Source of the DNA: Gracilaria caudata
Taxonomy: Eukaryota > Rhodophyta > Florideophyceae > Gracilariales > Gracilariaceae
Reading direction: 5' to 3'
NCBI GenBank assembly: GCA_030374735.1
Contig: JASCIV010000191.1
Location: forward strand, 1-33,183
Length of the DNA: 33,183 nucleotides
The notes beneath the pieces were generated by a model. The model was not told the DNA's origin and did not search any database. It was given only the letters and a program-made list of their open reading frames with translations. Position numbers and translations under genes: made by a program. Position 1 is the first letter of the stretch; each line of letters opens with the position of its first letter. Below, piece after piece: positions 19,014 through 27,400 of this stretch.

Positions 19014-20779
19014 CTAGAACGGTGAGTCGTCCTCTGAATCGTCGTCTTCAGGCTCCACCACCGTAGGTTGTGTGTTGCAATCCACCACGAGCGGTTCGTT
19101 GGCGTTTTGAACCCTGAGAGAGCCATCAATTGCCTCGATCAAGCTTTGCGACACTGTCGAGTGTCCAGACAAACTGGGTTGCATAGTAGTTGCAATCACA
19201 CGGTGCCACATGCGGCTCTTCACGTCAACTAAAACAGAAAACAAACAACATCGTTAGCATATCCAATCTACAGCACAACACGCAAACAAAGCAAAAGAAA
19301 GCAAAATAAAAGCAGTGACGTACCCTTTGTGCGTCCACGACGACAGATCTCTTCCATTGGAATGAGAACAAAATGGGTGTTAATCAGACCCACCGAAAAG
19401 CCCGAAAAGCCGTGCATAGCGCCATGCACCGCCGATTGAGCCAGCAGACTGCAATGCAGGTTATCACTCGCATTGGCCGGAACGCTTCGAATCTCGTACG
19501 TAGGGTCGATGAGTTTGATATTAATCTCACGACCTCGGTGTCTAAAGTCCTTATCGATCTTGCTCTTCAGCCACAGTCCCACATCCGCCAGTTTCTTGTT
19601 TCCAGAAGCGTCCATGGCATCGGAAGGAACGTCTCGTTCAACCAACTCCATGCCAGCTCCCTCAGCAATCACAATTACCATGTGCCCCTTTGACCGCAAC
19701 GTATCTTCAATGTACTGAAACAAGCCAGCCTTTCCGTCCAGTTCGAAGCGCACCTCCGGAATGAGACAGCAGTCCACATCTCGCGAGGCCAGAGTGGCAA
19801 ACATGGCGATCTGACCAGAGTGACGTCCCATCAACTTGACCAGTCCAATGCCGTTAATAGCGCTCTTAGCCTCAATCTTGGCACATTTGATGCTTCGCTG
19901 CGCCTCCTCGACGGCTGTGTCAAAACCAAAGCTCTTGTCAATGAGCGCAATGTCATTGTCGATGGTCTTCGGAATGCCAACCACACTGACCATAGCGCGA
20001 CGTTTCTTGAGCTCCTCAAAGATCTTCACAGCGCCGCGGTGCGTTCCATCACCGCCAATGATGAAGATTTGGTTGTAACCCATGGCAATAATACTGTCGC
20101 AGATTCGCTTTGTGTCATGTCCACCGCGCGAAGAGCCGATAATGGAGCCGCCCTCATGGTGAATGTCCATCACGCGCTGCTCCGTGAGCTCTATGATGTC
20201 CAGATGGGTACTATAAAAGCCGCGGTATCCAAACGGAATGCCGTCCACACGCGGCACTCGATACATCTTCTTGAGCGTCATCACCAGCTCACGAATGACA
20301 GAATTAAGCCCCGGACACAGACCGCCGCAGGTCACGATACAAGGCCTCGCCTGGTTCGCCGGATGGAACGCCAGCTCACCGCGCGGACCCGCGCGCACAA
20401 ACTCGCGGCTCATGGTGGTGTTCTCCGCGTCAGAGATAATGTCGACCAAAATGGTCTCCCTCGAGCCCACAAAGCTGAGACCAAGGTTCAGTTGCGACGG
20501 GTTGTTCTGCAACGGCGACGGGAACGAGCCCACATTGGTCCAATCGGAGATTTGCTCCGGACGCAGCCCGCGACACGGGCGCGGAAACACGATCTTCGAG
20601 AAGCGCTCCAGACGCGGCGACGAGATGGGCGTCTGCGTGTGGTCGTACGACACGCGCGCGTGCTTGATGACCTTTGGCAGGTCCTGGCGCGACTGCAGCG
20701 GGTCGTCCGGGTCGATGACGACCGAGTCCAGCGTGCGCGTGCGCACAATGGGCGCGGCGGGCGTCGGCGGGCGCGACAT
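19014..20779 (-). CDS. PFK: ATP-dependent 6-phosphofructokinase, plant type (two exons)
   Basis: Exons 20779-19324 and 19228-19014 encode 556 residues. The enzyme phosphorylates fructose 6-phosphate in glycolysis. Motifs numbered from the ATG at 20779 are GGLCPGLN (152-159), GGDGTHRGA (from 242; the Gly after Asp is typical of ATP- rather than PPi-dependent enzymes), PKTIDNDI (270-277) and MGRHSGQIA (317-325). The frame goes 21 codons further upstream but only to a GTG, while ATG 20779 has good context (gcgccATG). Without splicing the frame would end in a hydrophobic tail foreign to the family. Splicing restores the expected VDVKSRMWHR end and an acidic C-terminus (EPEDDDSEDDSPF). The N-terminal 100 residues are poorly conserved and have no clear transit peptide. 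It is divergent from LSM14 across 412 bp. Confidence 0.95.
19229..19323 (-). other. Intron in PFK
   Basis: 95 nt, donor GTACGT (19323 downward), acceptor TTCTGTTTTAG ending at 19229, phase 1. Splicing joins K-G to TT, giving a Val codon and restoring the conserved C-terminal PFK sequence in the next frame. Confidence 0.93.
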
Positions 20780-21191
20780 GGCGCGGACGGCGACGATGGT
20801 GAAGGGGGGTACGGAGCTGTGCTTCGGTTGTTGGAGAGTCACGCACGCTGCACGCCGACGCGTGTTGCGATGGAGCGTTGCGCGTTTGAGGTGAAAGGCG
20901 CCGCGTCGAACAGCGCAGCGGCGGCGCGGGCGCGATGCAACGGCGTGTTACGGACGGATGCCTCGCAACGCGCAACACGCGTCACGCACGCTCACGCGCG
21001 CACGCCCACGCGCCGTGTGCACCGTGCACACGTCACCGACGTGGCCCTGTAGCACACGTGGCGACAACCACGCGCGCGATGGTACAAAAAGCGCGCGCGA
21101 CGGGGGTGGGACGCGCGCGCGAAGCGCAAGCGGAAGCTGCCGCAGCCACGCGAAACGCAGCGAACGAAACGCAGCGAACGAAACGCAAAGC
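20780..21191. promoter_or_regulatory. Bidirectional promoter region, PFK / LSM14
   Basis: 412 bp of very GC-rich DNA between divergent starts. A CACGTG (G-box/E-box) is at 21055-21060, flanked by CACGTC and GACGTG words. A 14-bp tandem repeat lies just before the LSM14 ATG. No TATA box was seen for either gene. The plus-strand frame stays open 78 codons upstream of the LSM14 ATG, but this part lacks conserved sequence. Confidence 0.5.
21152..21186 (+). repeat. 14-bp tandem repeat in LSM14 leader
   Basis: Two and a half copies of GAAACGCAGCGAAC, ending 5 nt before the LSM14 ATG. It could affect translation or simply be slippage. No function is known. Confidence 0.85.
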
Positions 21192-22382
21192 ATGGCCACG
21201 CAGCACTCGCAGCAGCCGCCGCGCTCGCACGCGCGCGCGTCCAACAGCGGAGGCGCCGCGGCCGCAGGCGCCGGCAGCGGCGCCGGCAGCGGCGCCGGCG
21301 GCGGCGCGTGCAACGTGCCGTACGTCGGGTCGCGCATCTCGCTCATCTCCAAGTCGGCCATTCGCTACGTCGGCACGTTGTATACCATCGACACCGGCGC
21401 GTCCACCGTGGCGCTCAAGGACGTGCGCTCGTTCGGCACCGAGGGCCGCGCGCGCGCCGGCGGGCCCGTGCAACCGTCCGACCGCGTGTTCTCGTACATT
21501 GTGTTCCATGGCCCGGATATCAGCGACCTGCAGTTTCTGGACTCGCCGCCCACGCCGACGCCGCCCACGCCGCCGACGCCGTCGCCGCCGCCTCCGCCTC
21601 CCTCGTCGGCGCATGTGCGCTCGTCGCAGCTGGCGCAGCCGCAGAAAGCGCCGCAGCAACAGCCGCGCCAGCCGCCGCGTCAACAGCCACGTCAACAGCC
21701 ACGCCAACAACCGAGGCAACCGCCGCGGCAACCGCCGCAGCAGCCGGCGCCAGCGGCGGCGGCCGCGCCTCCGTCGCGCGCCATGGCGCTGCGCGGGCCC
21801 AAGCCGCGCGCATGGGGCCCGCCGCCTACAGTGCGCGCGGCGGCTTCACGCGCTGCCGCCGATCACGCCGCGCCGCCACCGCCGTTGCAAGAAGCTGTCA
21901 ACAAGCCCGCCGCATACGCTCCGCGGGACCGCGACCGTGACCGCGAGCACTCGCGCGCCAACACCGACGCAAACACACGCGCAAACGGCACGCATCGTCG
22001 CGGGCGCGGGCGCAGACGCGCGCCGCGCGCGGCGCCGTTGCGCATCCCCGACGAGGACTTTGACTTTGAGGGCAACAACGAGCGCTTTGAGAAACCGCAA
22101 CAGACGCAAATTGCGCCGTTGTATGATAGTAAGAAGAGTTTCTTTGATGAGTTGATTCCGGAGAAGGAGATGAGGGGGGAACGAAACGCGGCGCAACGTC
22201 GACAGACGGATGTGGAGACGTTTGGGGATGCGGCGGTGGCGAGTGCGCGACGCGGTGCGCGCGGACGCTCGCGCCATGCGCGACGTGGACGTGCGCGCGC
22301 ACGCGGCGGCGGTGGCGGTGGTGGTGGTGGTGGTGGTGGTGCGGCCGCTGCTGCGGCTGGCGCTGTGGAAGCGTCGCGGTAA
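21192..22382 (+). CDS. LSM14: LSM14/Scd6 mRNA-decapping and P-body protein
   Basis: 396 residues. LSM14/Scd6/RAP55 proteins bind mRNA and repress translation in P-bodies with the decapping machinery and DDX6. The LSm14 domain is at about 38-115: PYVGSRISLISKSAIRYVGT, LYTIDT..STVALKDVRSFGTEGR, FSYIVFHGPDISDL. A proline/glutamine low-complexity linker follows, with QPPRQQPRQQP repeats. The FDF core DEDFDFEGNNERF is near residue 290, then the FFD box YDSKKSFFDELIPE, the TFG box RRQTDVETFG, and a basic RGR tail ending in poly-Gly (a GGT repeat at about 22317-22340). All three C-terminal motifs are in canonical order. The chosen ATG lies just upstream of the LSm14 domain. Upstream codons in the same frame include an ATG at 20958 but look like promoter DNA. 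Confidence 0.95.
   Translation: MATQHSQQPPRSHARASNSGGAAAAGAGSGAGSGAGGGACNVPYVGSRISLISKSAIRYVGTLYTIDTGASTVALKDVRSFGTEGRARAGGPVQPSDRVFSYIVFHGPDISDLQFLDSPPTPTPPTPPTPSPPPPPPSSAHVRSSQLAQPQKAPQQQPRQPPRQQPRQQPRQQPRQPPRQPPQQPAPAAAAAPPSRAMALRGPKPRAWGPPPTVRAAASRAAADHAAPPPPLQEAVNKPAAYAPRDRDRDREHSRANTDANTRANGTHRRGRGRRRAPRAAPLRIPDEDFDFEGNNERFEKPQQTQIAPLYDSKKSFFDELIPEKEMRGERNAAQRRQTDVETFGDAAVASARRGARGRSRHARRGRARARGGGGGGGGGGGGAAAAAAGAVEASR
22317..22340 (+). repeat. GGT triplet repeat in LSM14
   Basis: About eight GGT units (with GGC before them) encoding the C-terminal poly-Gly, followed by an Ala run. Length variation would change only the glycine tail. Confidence 0.8.
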
Positions 22383-22408
22383 GACGATACTTCGCGCGTT
22401 TTTTTTTT

Positions 22409-22416
22409 TATTTAAA
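22409..22416 (+). promoter_or_regulatory. TATA-like box for the AMPK gamma-like gene
   Basis: TATTTAAA after a T10 run, 74 nt before the ATG at 22490 and 27 nt after the LSM14 stop. It is the only AT-rich patch in the 107-bp spacer, so this spacer must serve both 3' end formation and promotion. Confidence 0.5.
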
Positions 22417-22489
22417 GGCGCGCGCGACGATGCGGGTGACGCGGTGAGCGTGTGAGCGAGCAACCGGGTGCGGACGAGTTGCGCGTGCG

Positions 22490-23428
22490 ATGGCGGCCGG
22501 CGGCGGCGACGACGTGATGGACGTGGAGGCGGAGGCCATGTATGGCGCGCCGCCGCCGCGACTATCGTCCAATGTAGACGCCATGCTGGCTGGCGCGCGC
22601 GCCGAGTTGCAGCGCCATTTGGCGGCGCGCGCGGTGCATCTCGTGGTGCCGACGCAGTCCACGGTTCTGATTGTTGACGCGCGCGTGAGCGCGTTGTGCG
22701 CGTTTCGCTCGCTGGGTGACAATGATGTGCGTGCGGCGGCGGTGTTGCTGGACGGAAGGCTGTGCGGTATGCTCACGTTGGCCACTGCGCTGCATGCGGC
22801 GAGCGAGCCGCAGTTGTTGACGCGTGCGCTCAGCGTGCTTGTGGGACGATCGGCTGTTCACCCTTTGCTGTGCGTGTCGGCGGATGCGCCGCAGCTGCAC
22901 GCGGCCAGACTGTTGTCGCACTCGGCCGCTCCGCCTTTGGCGGTGATGCACGCGAATGAGCCCATGCATTGGCTGTTTGCGGAGCGGCTGTTGGCCATTC
23001 TGCAGCCGCGCTTTAGGGATGCGCCCTTTTTGCAGTGCACGGTGCGCACGTTGCGCATTGGACGGTACGCGGACATTGTGACGGCGGACGTGGGCATGCG
23101 CGTGGACGATGCGGCCGCGGTGATGGTGGCGCGCGCTCTTGATTCGTTGCCGGTGACGGCGAATGGAGTGCTCTGCGGAGTGCTGGACGGCGAGCTGCTG
23201 GGCGCGGCGCTGGTGCGCGCCGAGACGGGCGCCGGCGTGGTGGCGAGCGCGGCGGTGGGCGATTTTATGAGAGCGGCGCGCGTGTGTAGTAGAGATGACA
23301 CGCTCAGCGAGGTGGTGCATAAATTGTCCGACGGGTGCCGTCGTGTGTTTGTGGCGGAACAACAGCGCGTGGTGGGCGTGATTGGATTGCGCCACCTGTT
23401 GCGCTTCTTCTTGCCGCCGCAGCTGTGA
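22490..23428 (+). CDS. SNF4: AMPK/SnRK1 gamma-subunit-like protein, four CBS motifs
   Basis: 312 residues with four CBS motifs: about 50-103, 126-172, 194-242 and 257-308. The order and linkers match the energy-sensing gamma subunit of AMPK/SNF1: VVPTQSTVLIVD, DNDVRAAAVL, GMLT, PLLCVSADAP, FLQCTVRTLRIGRYADIV near 180-197, and VVGVIGLRHLL. It probably partners a SNF1-type kinase and a beta subunit, which are not in the window. By eye alignment to animal gamma, the ribose-contacting Asp of CBS1 is Thr99 and that of CBS4 is His302, while CBS3 keeps an acid (Glu235) and CBS2 keeps Arg166. AMP sensing may therefore be altered. Ends LPPQL with TGA. The next ORF is in the same frame 15 nt on. A C-rich, Ala-rich N-terminus precedes CBS1. 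Confidence 0.85.
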   Translation: MAAGGGDDVMDVEAEAMYGAPPPRLSSNVDAMLAGARAELQRHLAARAVHLVVPTQSTVLIVDARVSALCAFRSLGDNDVRAAAVLLDGRLCGMLTLATALHAASEPQLLTRALSVLVGRSAVHPLLCVSADAPQLHAARLLSHSAAPPLAVMHANEPMHWLFAERLLAILQPRFRDAPFLQCTVRTLRIGRYADIVTADVGMRVDDAAAVMVARALDSLPVTANGVLCGVLDGELLGAALVRAETGAGVVASAAVGDFMRAARVCSRDDTLSEVVHKLSDGCRRVFVAEQQRVVGVIGLRHLLRFFLPPQL

Positions 23429-23429
23429 T

Positions 23430-23437
23430 TATTAAAA
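23430..23437 (+). promoter_or_regulatory. TATTAAAA between SNF4-like and CorA-like genes
   Basis: An A/T-rich octamer 1 nt after the SNF4-like stop codon. If it is a TATA box, transcription would start near 23460, beyond the annotated CorA-like ATG, and translation would begin at Met88 (23705). It might also be part of an mRNA 3' end signal. Both roles are unproven. Confidence 0.25.
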
Positions 23438-23443
23438 CCACAC

Positions 23444-24406
23444 ATGTCGTGCTCGCCCTCGGCCGCCACGCCGCTGCTGTCGCGCGAGCGCGAGCGCGAG
23501 CTCGACCGCGATGACGGCCTGGACGGCGCTGTGGTGTACCACACCGCGTTCTGCGCGCGCGGCGCGAGCACCTCGCGGCTGGCGGTGACGCGACTGCTCA
23601 CGCAGCCGCCGTCGCCGCCGCTGTGGTTGGCGTTGGACGAACAGTGGCAGCACGCCTTGCGCGCGCTGCTGGGTCGCTACCACCTGCCGGCGCCGCCGGC
23701 GCGAATGGGCGTGGTGGGCCATGTGGCGCATGGCGCGCTGCTGGCGCATGTGTCGGTGCCGGCGCGTGGCGACGCGCGCGAGTGGCGCCTGCTGGTGGTG
23801 GCTACGCAGCACGTGGTGGTGACGTGTTGCGCGGCCGCACAGCAGCTGCTGGATGCGCGCGTGCGCGGCGTGAGGGAGGTGCTGGAGATGGTGGTGATGG
23901 AGGTTTGCGGGCGCGTGTTTGTGGCGGCGAGCGCGAATCTGAGGGAGTTGGACGGGCTGGAGGAGAGCGCAGTGGTGTTGGGCGCGAAGCCGTACGAGGT
24001 GGCGCACCGCGTGTGGCAGATTCGACGCACTGCTGCGGCTTTGCGACGCGTGCATCACGACGCGCGCGCATTGATGGAGGCGACGGAAGGGGGGGGATAT
24101 TACTCACCGGCGAGATTGGAGTGCGCGAGGAGCGGCGAGATACTGGCGACGGTGAGAGAGGGCGCGCATTCGTTGCTGGAGGTGCTGCTGGCGGTGCAGA
24201 ACAATCGCATGCAGGAGACGATGCAGACGTTGGCGGTGGTGACCACTTTGTTTGTGCCGCTCACGTTTCTGGCGGGCATCGAGGGCATGAACTTCCGGTA
24301 CATGCCGGAGCTGGGCGGGCGCTGGAGCTACGGCGTGTTCTGGGTGCTGGTGCTGGTGCTGGTTGTTTTGCAGTTGGCGTTTTTCCGGCGGAAGGGTTGG
24401 ATTTGA
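23444..24406 (+). CDS. CorA/Mrs2-type magnesium transporter
   Basis: 320 residues. The C-terminus has the CorA signature: a hydrophobic helix (about 263-281) ending in GMN (281-283) followed by FRYMPEL, then a second helix (about 296-313) and a basic tail FFRRKGWI. The preceding soluble region has a long helical part (ILATVREGAHSLLEVLLAVQNNRMQETMQTLAVVTTLFVPLTFLAG is split over residues about 236-280), as expected of the CorA funnel stalk. It likely conducts Mg2+, possibly other divalent ions. Location is unclear, as no signal or transit peptide is obvious. The ATG at 23444 has a weak context (C at -3). It is in the same frame as the SNF4-like gene with only TGA plus five sense codons between. 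Convergent with ChlH, 61 bp away. Confidence 0.88.
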   Translation: MSCSPSAATPLLSRERERELDRDDGLDGAVVYHTAFCARGASTSRLAVTRLLTQPPSPPLWLALDEQWQHALRALLGRYHLPAPPARMGVVGHVAHGALLAHVSVPARGDAREWRLLVVATQHVVVTCCAAAQQLLDARVRGVREVLEMVVMEVCGRVFVAASANLRELDGLEESAVVLGAKPYEVAHRVWQIRRTAAALRRVHHDARALMEATEGGGYYSPARLECARSGEILATVREGAHSLLEVLLAVQNNRMQETMQTLAVVTTLFVPLTFLAGIEGMNFRYMPELGGRWSYGVFWVLVLVLVVLQLAFFRRKGWI

Positions 24407-24425
24407 GCAACGCTCTGCCTAAGCA

Positions 24426-24479
24426 CGCAGTCTGTGCTACAACGCAGTCTATGCTACACCCCGCAGTCTATGCTACACC
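24426..24479. repeat. Three ~18-bp repeats across the ChlH stop
   Basis: Copies start at 24426, 24443 and 24462, with core CGCAGTCTATGCTACA (first copy has one change). On the minus strand, the third copy encodes the last ChlH codons Gly-Val-Ala-stop. The repeats fill most of the spacer to CorA. Confidence 0.85.
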
Positions 24480-27400
24480 CTCAATCTCGGAGTCGATGTC
24501 CTCCAGCTCCTCTCGAATCCGCTGCAGTAGTTGTTCGTCCGGGTCGCTCCAAATGCCGCGGCCGGCAGCCTCCAGAAACCTTGACAGTATATTCCTACAG
24601 AGCAGCGCAGTAGAGTCCCAAAGGTCAGTCTTGGTTCGCATAAGAGAAACGAGAATCGCCGTTTGGTTAGAACGCCCACGTACCTGTACGCTTCTGGTGA
24701 GCATTTCCTGATCAGTTTGCTGTTTTCCTTATCCAGTACATACCTCTCAGCCGCTTGATCGAACACAAATTGGTCTCCGTATCCGACTGTTCCCCCCCAT
24801 CCGATCAACGCCGTCATTCTTGTGGACACCTCAAACGCTCCTCCAGCCCCATTCTGCAACATCTTTTCCGCCCATTTCGGATTCAGAAGTCTTGTTCGCA
24901 ATTCCATGCGCAGCACTTGCTCCAGATCTTTGGGCTCTCGACCTTGCCCACCATCACGAGCTGAGCCAAACGACTCCACTATTGACGCACTTACATTCTC
25001 ATTGTTGCTTTCTTTTCGAGCCGCGCGAAGCAGCGCGCCTGTGTTCGCGTAGTACTCCTGAATGTCACTCAGTCCATATTCAACGCTGTCAATCTGTTGA
25101 ACAACTCGTGATGTCGTCGACAGCATCTTTCTTAGCGTCTGGGAATCGCGTTTACCGTCTTCATTGCGCCCGTATACATAAGAATTCCGGTTCATGAATG
25201 TTTCAGCGAGCTCGTCCCCGCTTTCCCATGTTGAGTCCGCAACTTGCTCGTTCACCATAGATCCATAGTCGCCTGAAGGGTTCGAGAAAATACGCGCTCC
25301 TCCATCTACATCTTCTTCGCCCGTTGACATATTCAGCGCATGCTTTCGTACGTAATTCAGTTCCGGAGGCTCATCGGCGTTCGCAGCCCTTCGGCAAACA
25401 TCATCCAACAGGTATACCACATGTTCAAACGAATCTCTGAAAATGCCGCTCAGATTGAGCAACACGTCGATTCGCGGCCGGCCGAGTTCATGAAGATCAA
25501 TCAGTTCAAAGCGCACAACCCGTCCCGTTCCGTCCAACACAGGTTTCGCTCCAATGAATCCTAATGCGATTCCAACAGATTCGCCTTTAGTTTTGATATT
25601 ATCAAGACCCCAAAGTGGAACCGCTACCGTCTCGGGGTATTGACCATTGTTGGCTTCCATGTGCACTCGTATAGTGCGATCGCTAATAGCTCTTCCCGTC
25701 TGATAGGCTGCTTTAGAGGGTAACCTGTACGGATCCAACGCGTGAATGTTTGCTCCAGTCGGTAAAACGCCCGCACCATCACGAAGCAAGTCACCTCCAG
25801 GGACAGCTTCGATATACTCGCCATTTAGACCTCGAATGATGTTGTCCAACTCGCGTCCGGTCTCCAAAAGTCTTGGCAGCACTTCTTTCGCCGTCTTGAA
25901 GCAGTCCAGGTGAGCGTAGGCGGAAGAGTCGAAAGACAACCATGTTTCACCATCCCCAGCAGACGGTTCCCCCATCTCAGAGGCCACAATCGCGCGGGAA
26001 AGCGGGAGGCGATCTTTTTCTTCAATGCCTTCTGAATTATCGCCAATCATAGCTTCCACGTAACCGACGGCCTCTTCGTGAGACGGCGTTTGGCCAAACA
26101 CGTGCAGCCCCGAAGAAAACAAACGCGATTCCAAGGTCTTCAGATATATCGAAATGCTCCCGACGAACTCCGTGTTATCGGTATCCTGAGTGAGATCAAG
26201 ACCGAGGTCAACATTGAGTCCAGACGTGATGAGCCTTTCTTCCAACAGCTTACGAATCTCCACCAGCTTCTCGCCTGGGTTTCCCAACTGCTTCGTTTCG
26301 TTGAACTCCCACACGAGGTTCTTCATTTCTTCAAGTTGTCCATACAACGACGCACGACCGTAGGGCGGGACATTATGCGACACAATTGTGGCGTAACCAC
26401 GTCTCTTCGCAAGAGAACCTTCACTCGGGTTGTTTGCGGCATAAATGTACAGGTTCGGGATGTTGCCAACAAAAATGTCAGACCAGTTCTCCTTTGTATT
26501 CCCAAGCGGATTTCCCGGCAGCCATTCATAGGTACCATGCGTTCCTATGTGAACCATGGCATCTGCACAAAGACCTTCTTCAAGCCAGCGGTAGAATGCA
26601 GCGTATTGCGGGTGAGGCGTAAGATCTCTGTCAAACATCATTCTCATCGGATCTCCAACAATTCCGAGGGGTGGCTGAACGCCTATCCATATATTCCCAA
26701 AGGTAAGACCTCCAAGAAGGTGCGTGTGCTCTACAGTCTTAATGTTACTCGAAGACCCAAGTTCTCCGTTCCATGCATTTTCGATTCGCCTTGTATTCCG
26801 GAATCCTATCCATTTGCTAAGGTCTGAAGAACTGACCTTCGTAGTGCTTTCAAACGCTTCTCTAGCTGACTTTCCGCTCAGACTGCCACCGTCCAGCACT
26901 TGATCGCTTTCTTTTAACAGCCTTAAGATCTCATCAGGAGACCTCGTATGTGCATCACCGATATCGTAACCCTCCTCATTCAAACGTTGCAGTATATTCC
27001 ACAGGGACTTCGGCACGTTCAACAGAGCGGCAGTGCCAGTGGCGCCCACTGAAGGAGGAAAGCCGTACACTATAATCGCCACTCGTTTCTCATGGTTGCG
27101 TTTCTTTCGCAAGGAGACCCACTTTTTGAGCCGCCCAGTGAGACGCTTGACACGATCCTTGACGAGGTAGATCTGATCGCCGACAAGCCCACCAATACAT
27201 ACCGTGTCAATTGCTCCATCAAGTTCAGGCAAGCTGTAGAGAACAACAGATTGTAGCCCGGCAACTCCTTTCTGATGCCAAACCCGAAGGTCCTGAATAA
27301 GCAAAGGGGCAGCTACAATATACGGGAGGTTCATCTGTTGTAGAATGGTTTTCCCCACATCTGCATTTCGCGCGCCAGCCATGGAACCTGCTGGTCCTCC

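Noticed and set aside
20958..21191. 78-codon in-frame extension of LSM14 from an upstream ATG
   Set aside because: It lies in the shared promoter, includes the tandem repeat, and has no LSM14-like sequence. The ATG at 21192 is just upstream of the LSm domain.
22562..23395. 277-codon antisense ORF to the SNF4-like gene
   Set aside because: It is the reverse-strand shadow of a GC-rich coding sequence. Its His/Arg/Gln-rich composition is typical of that.
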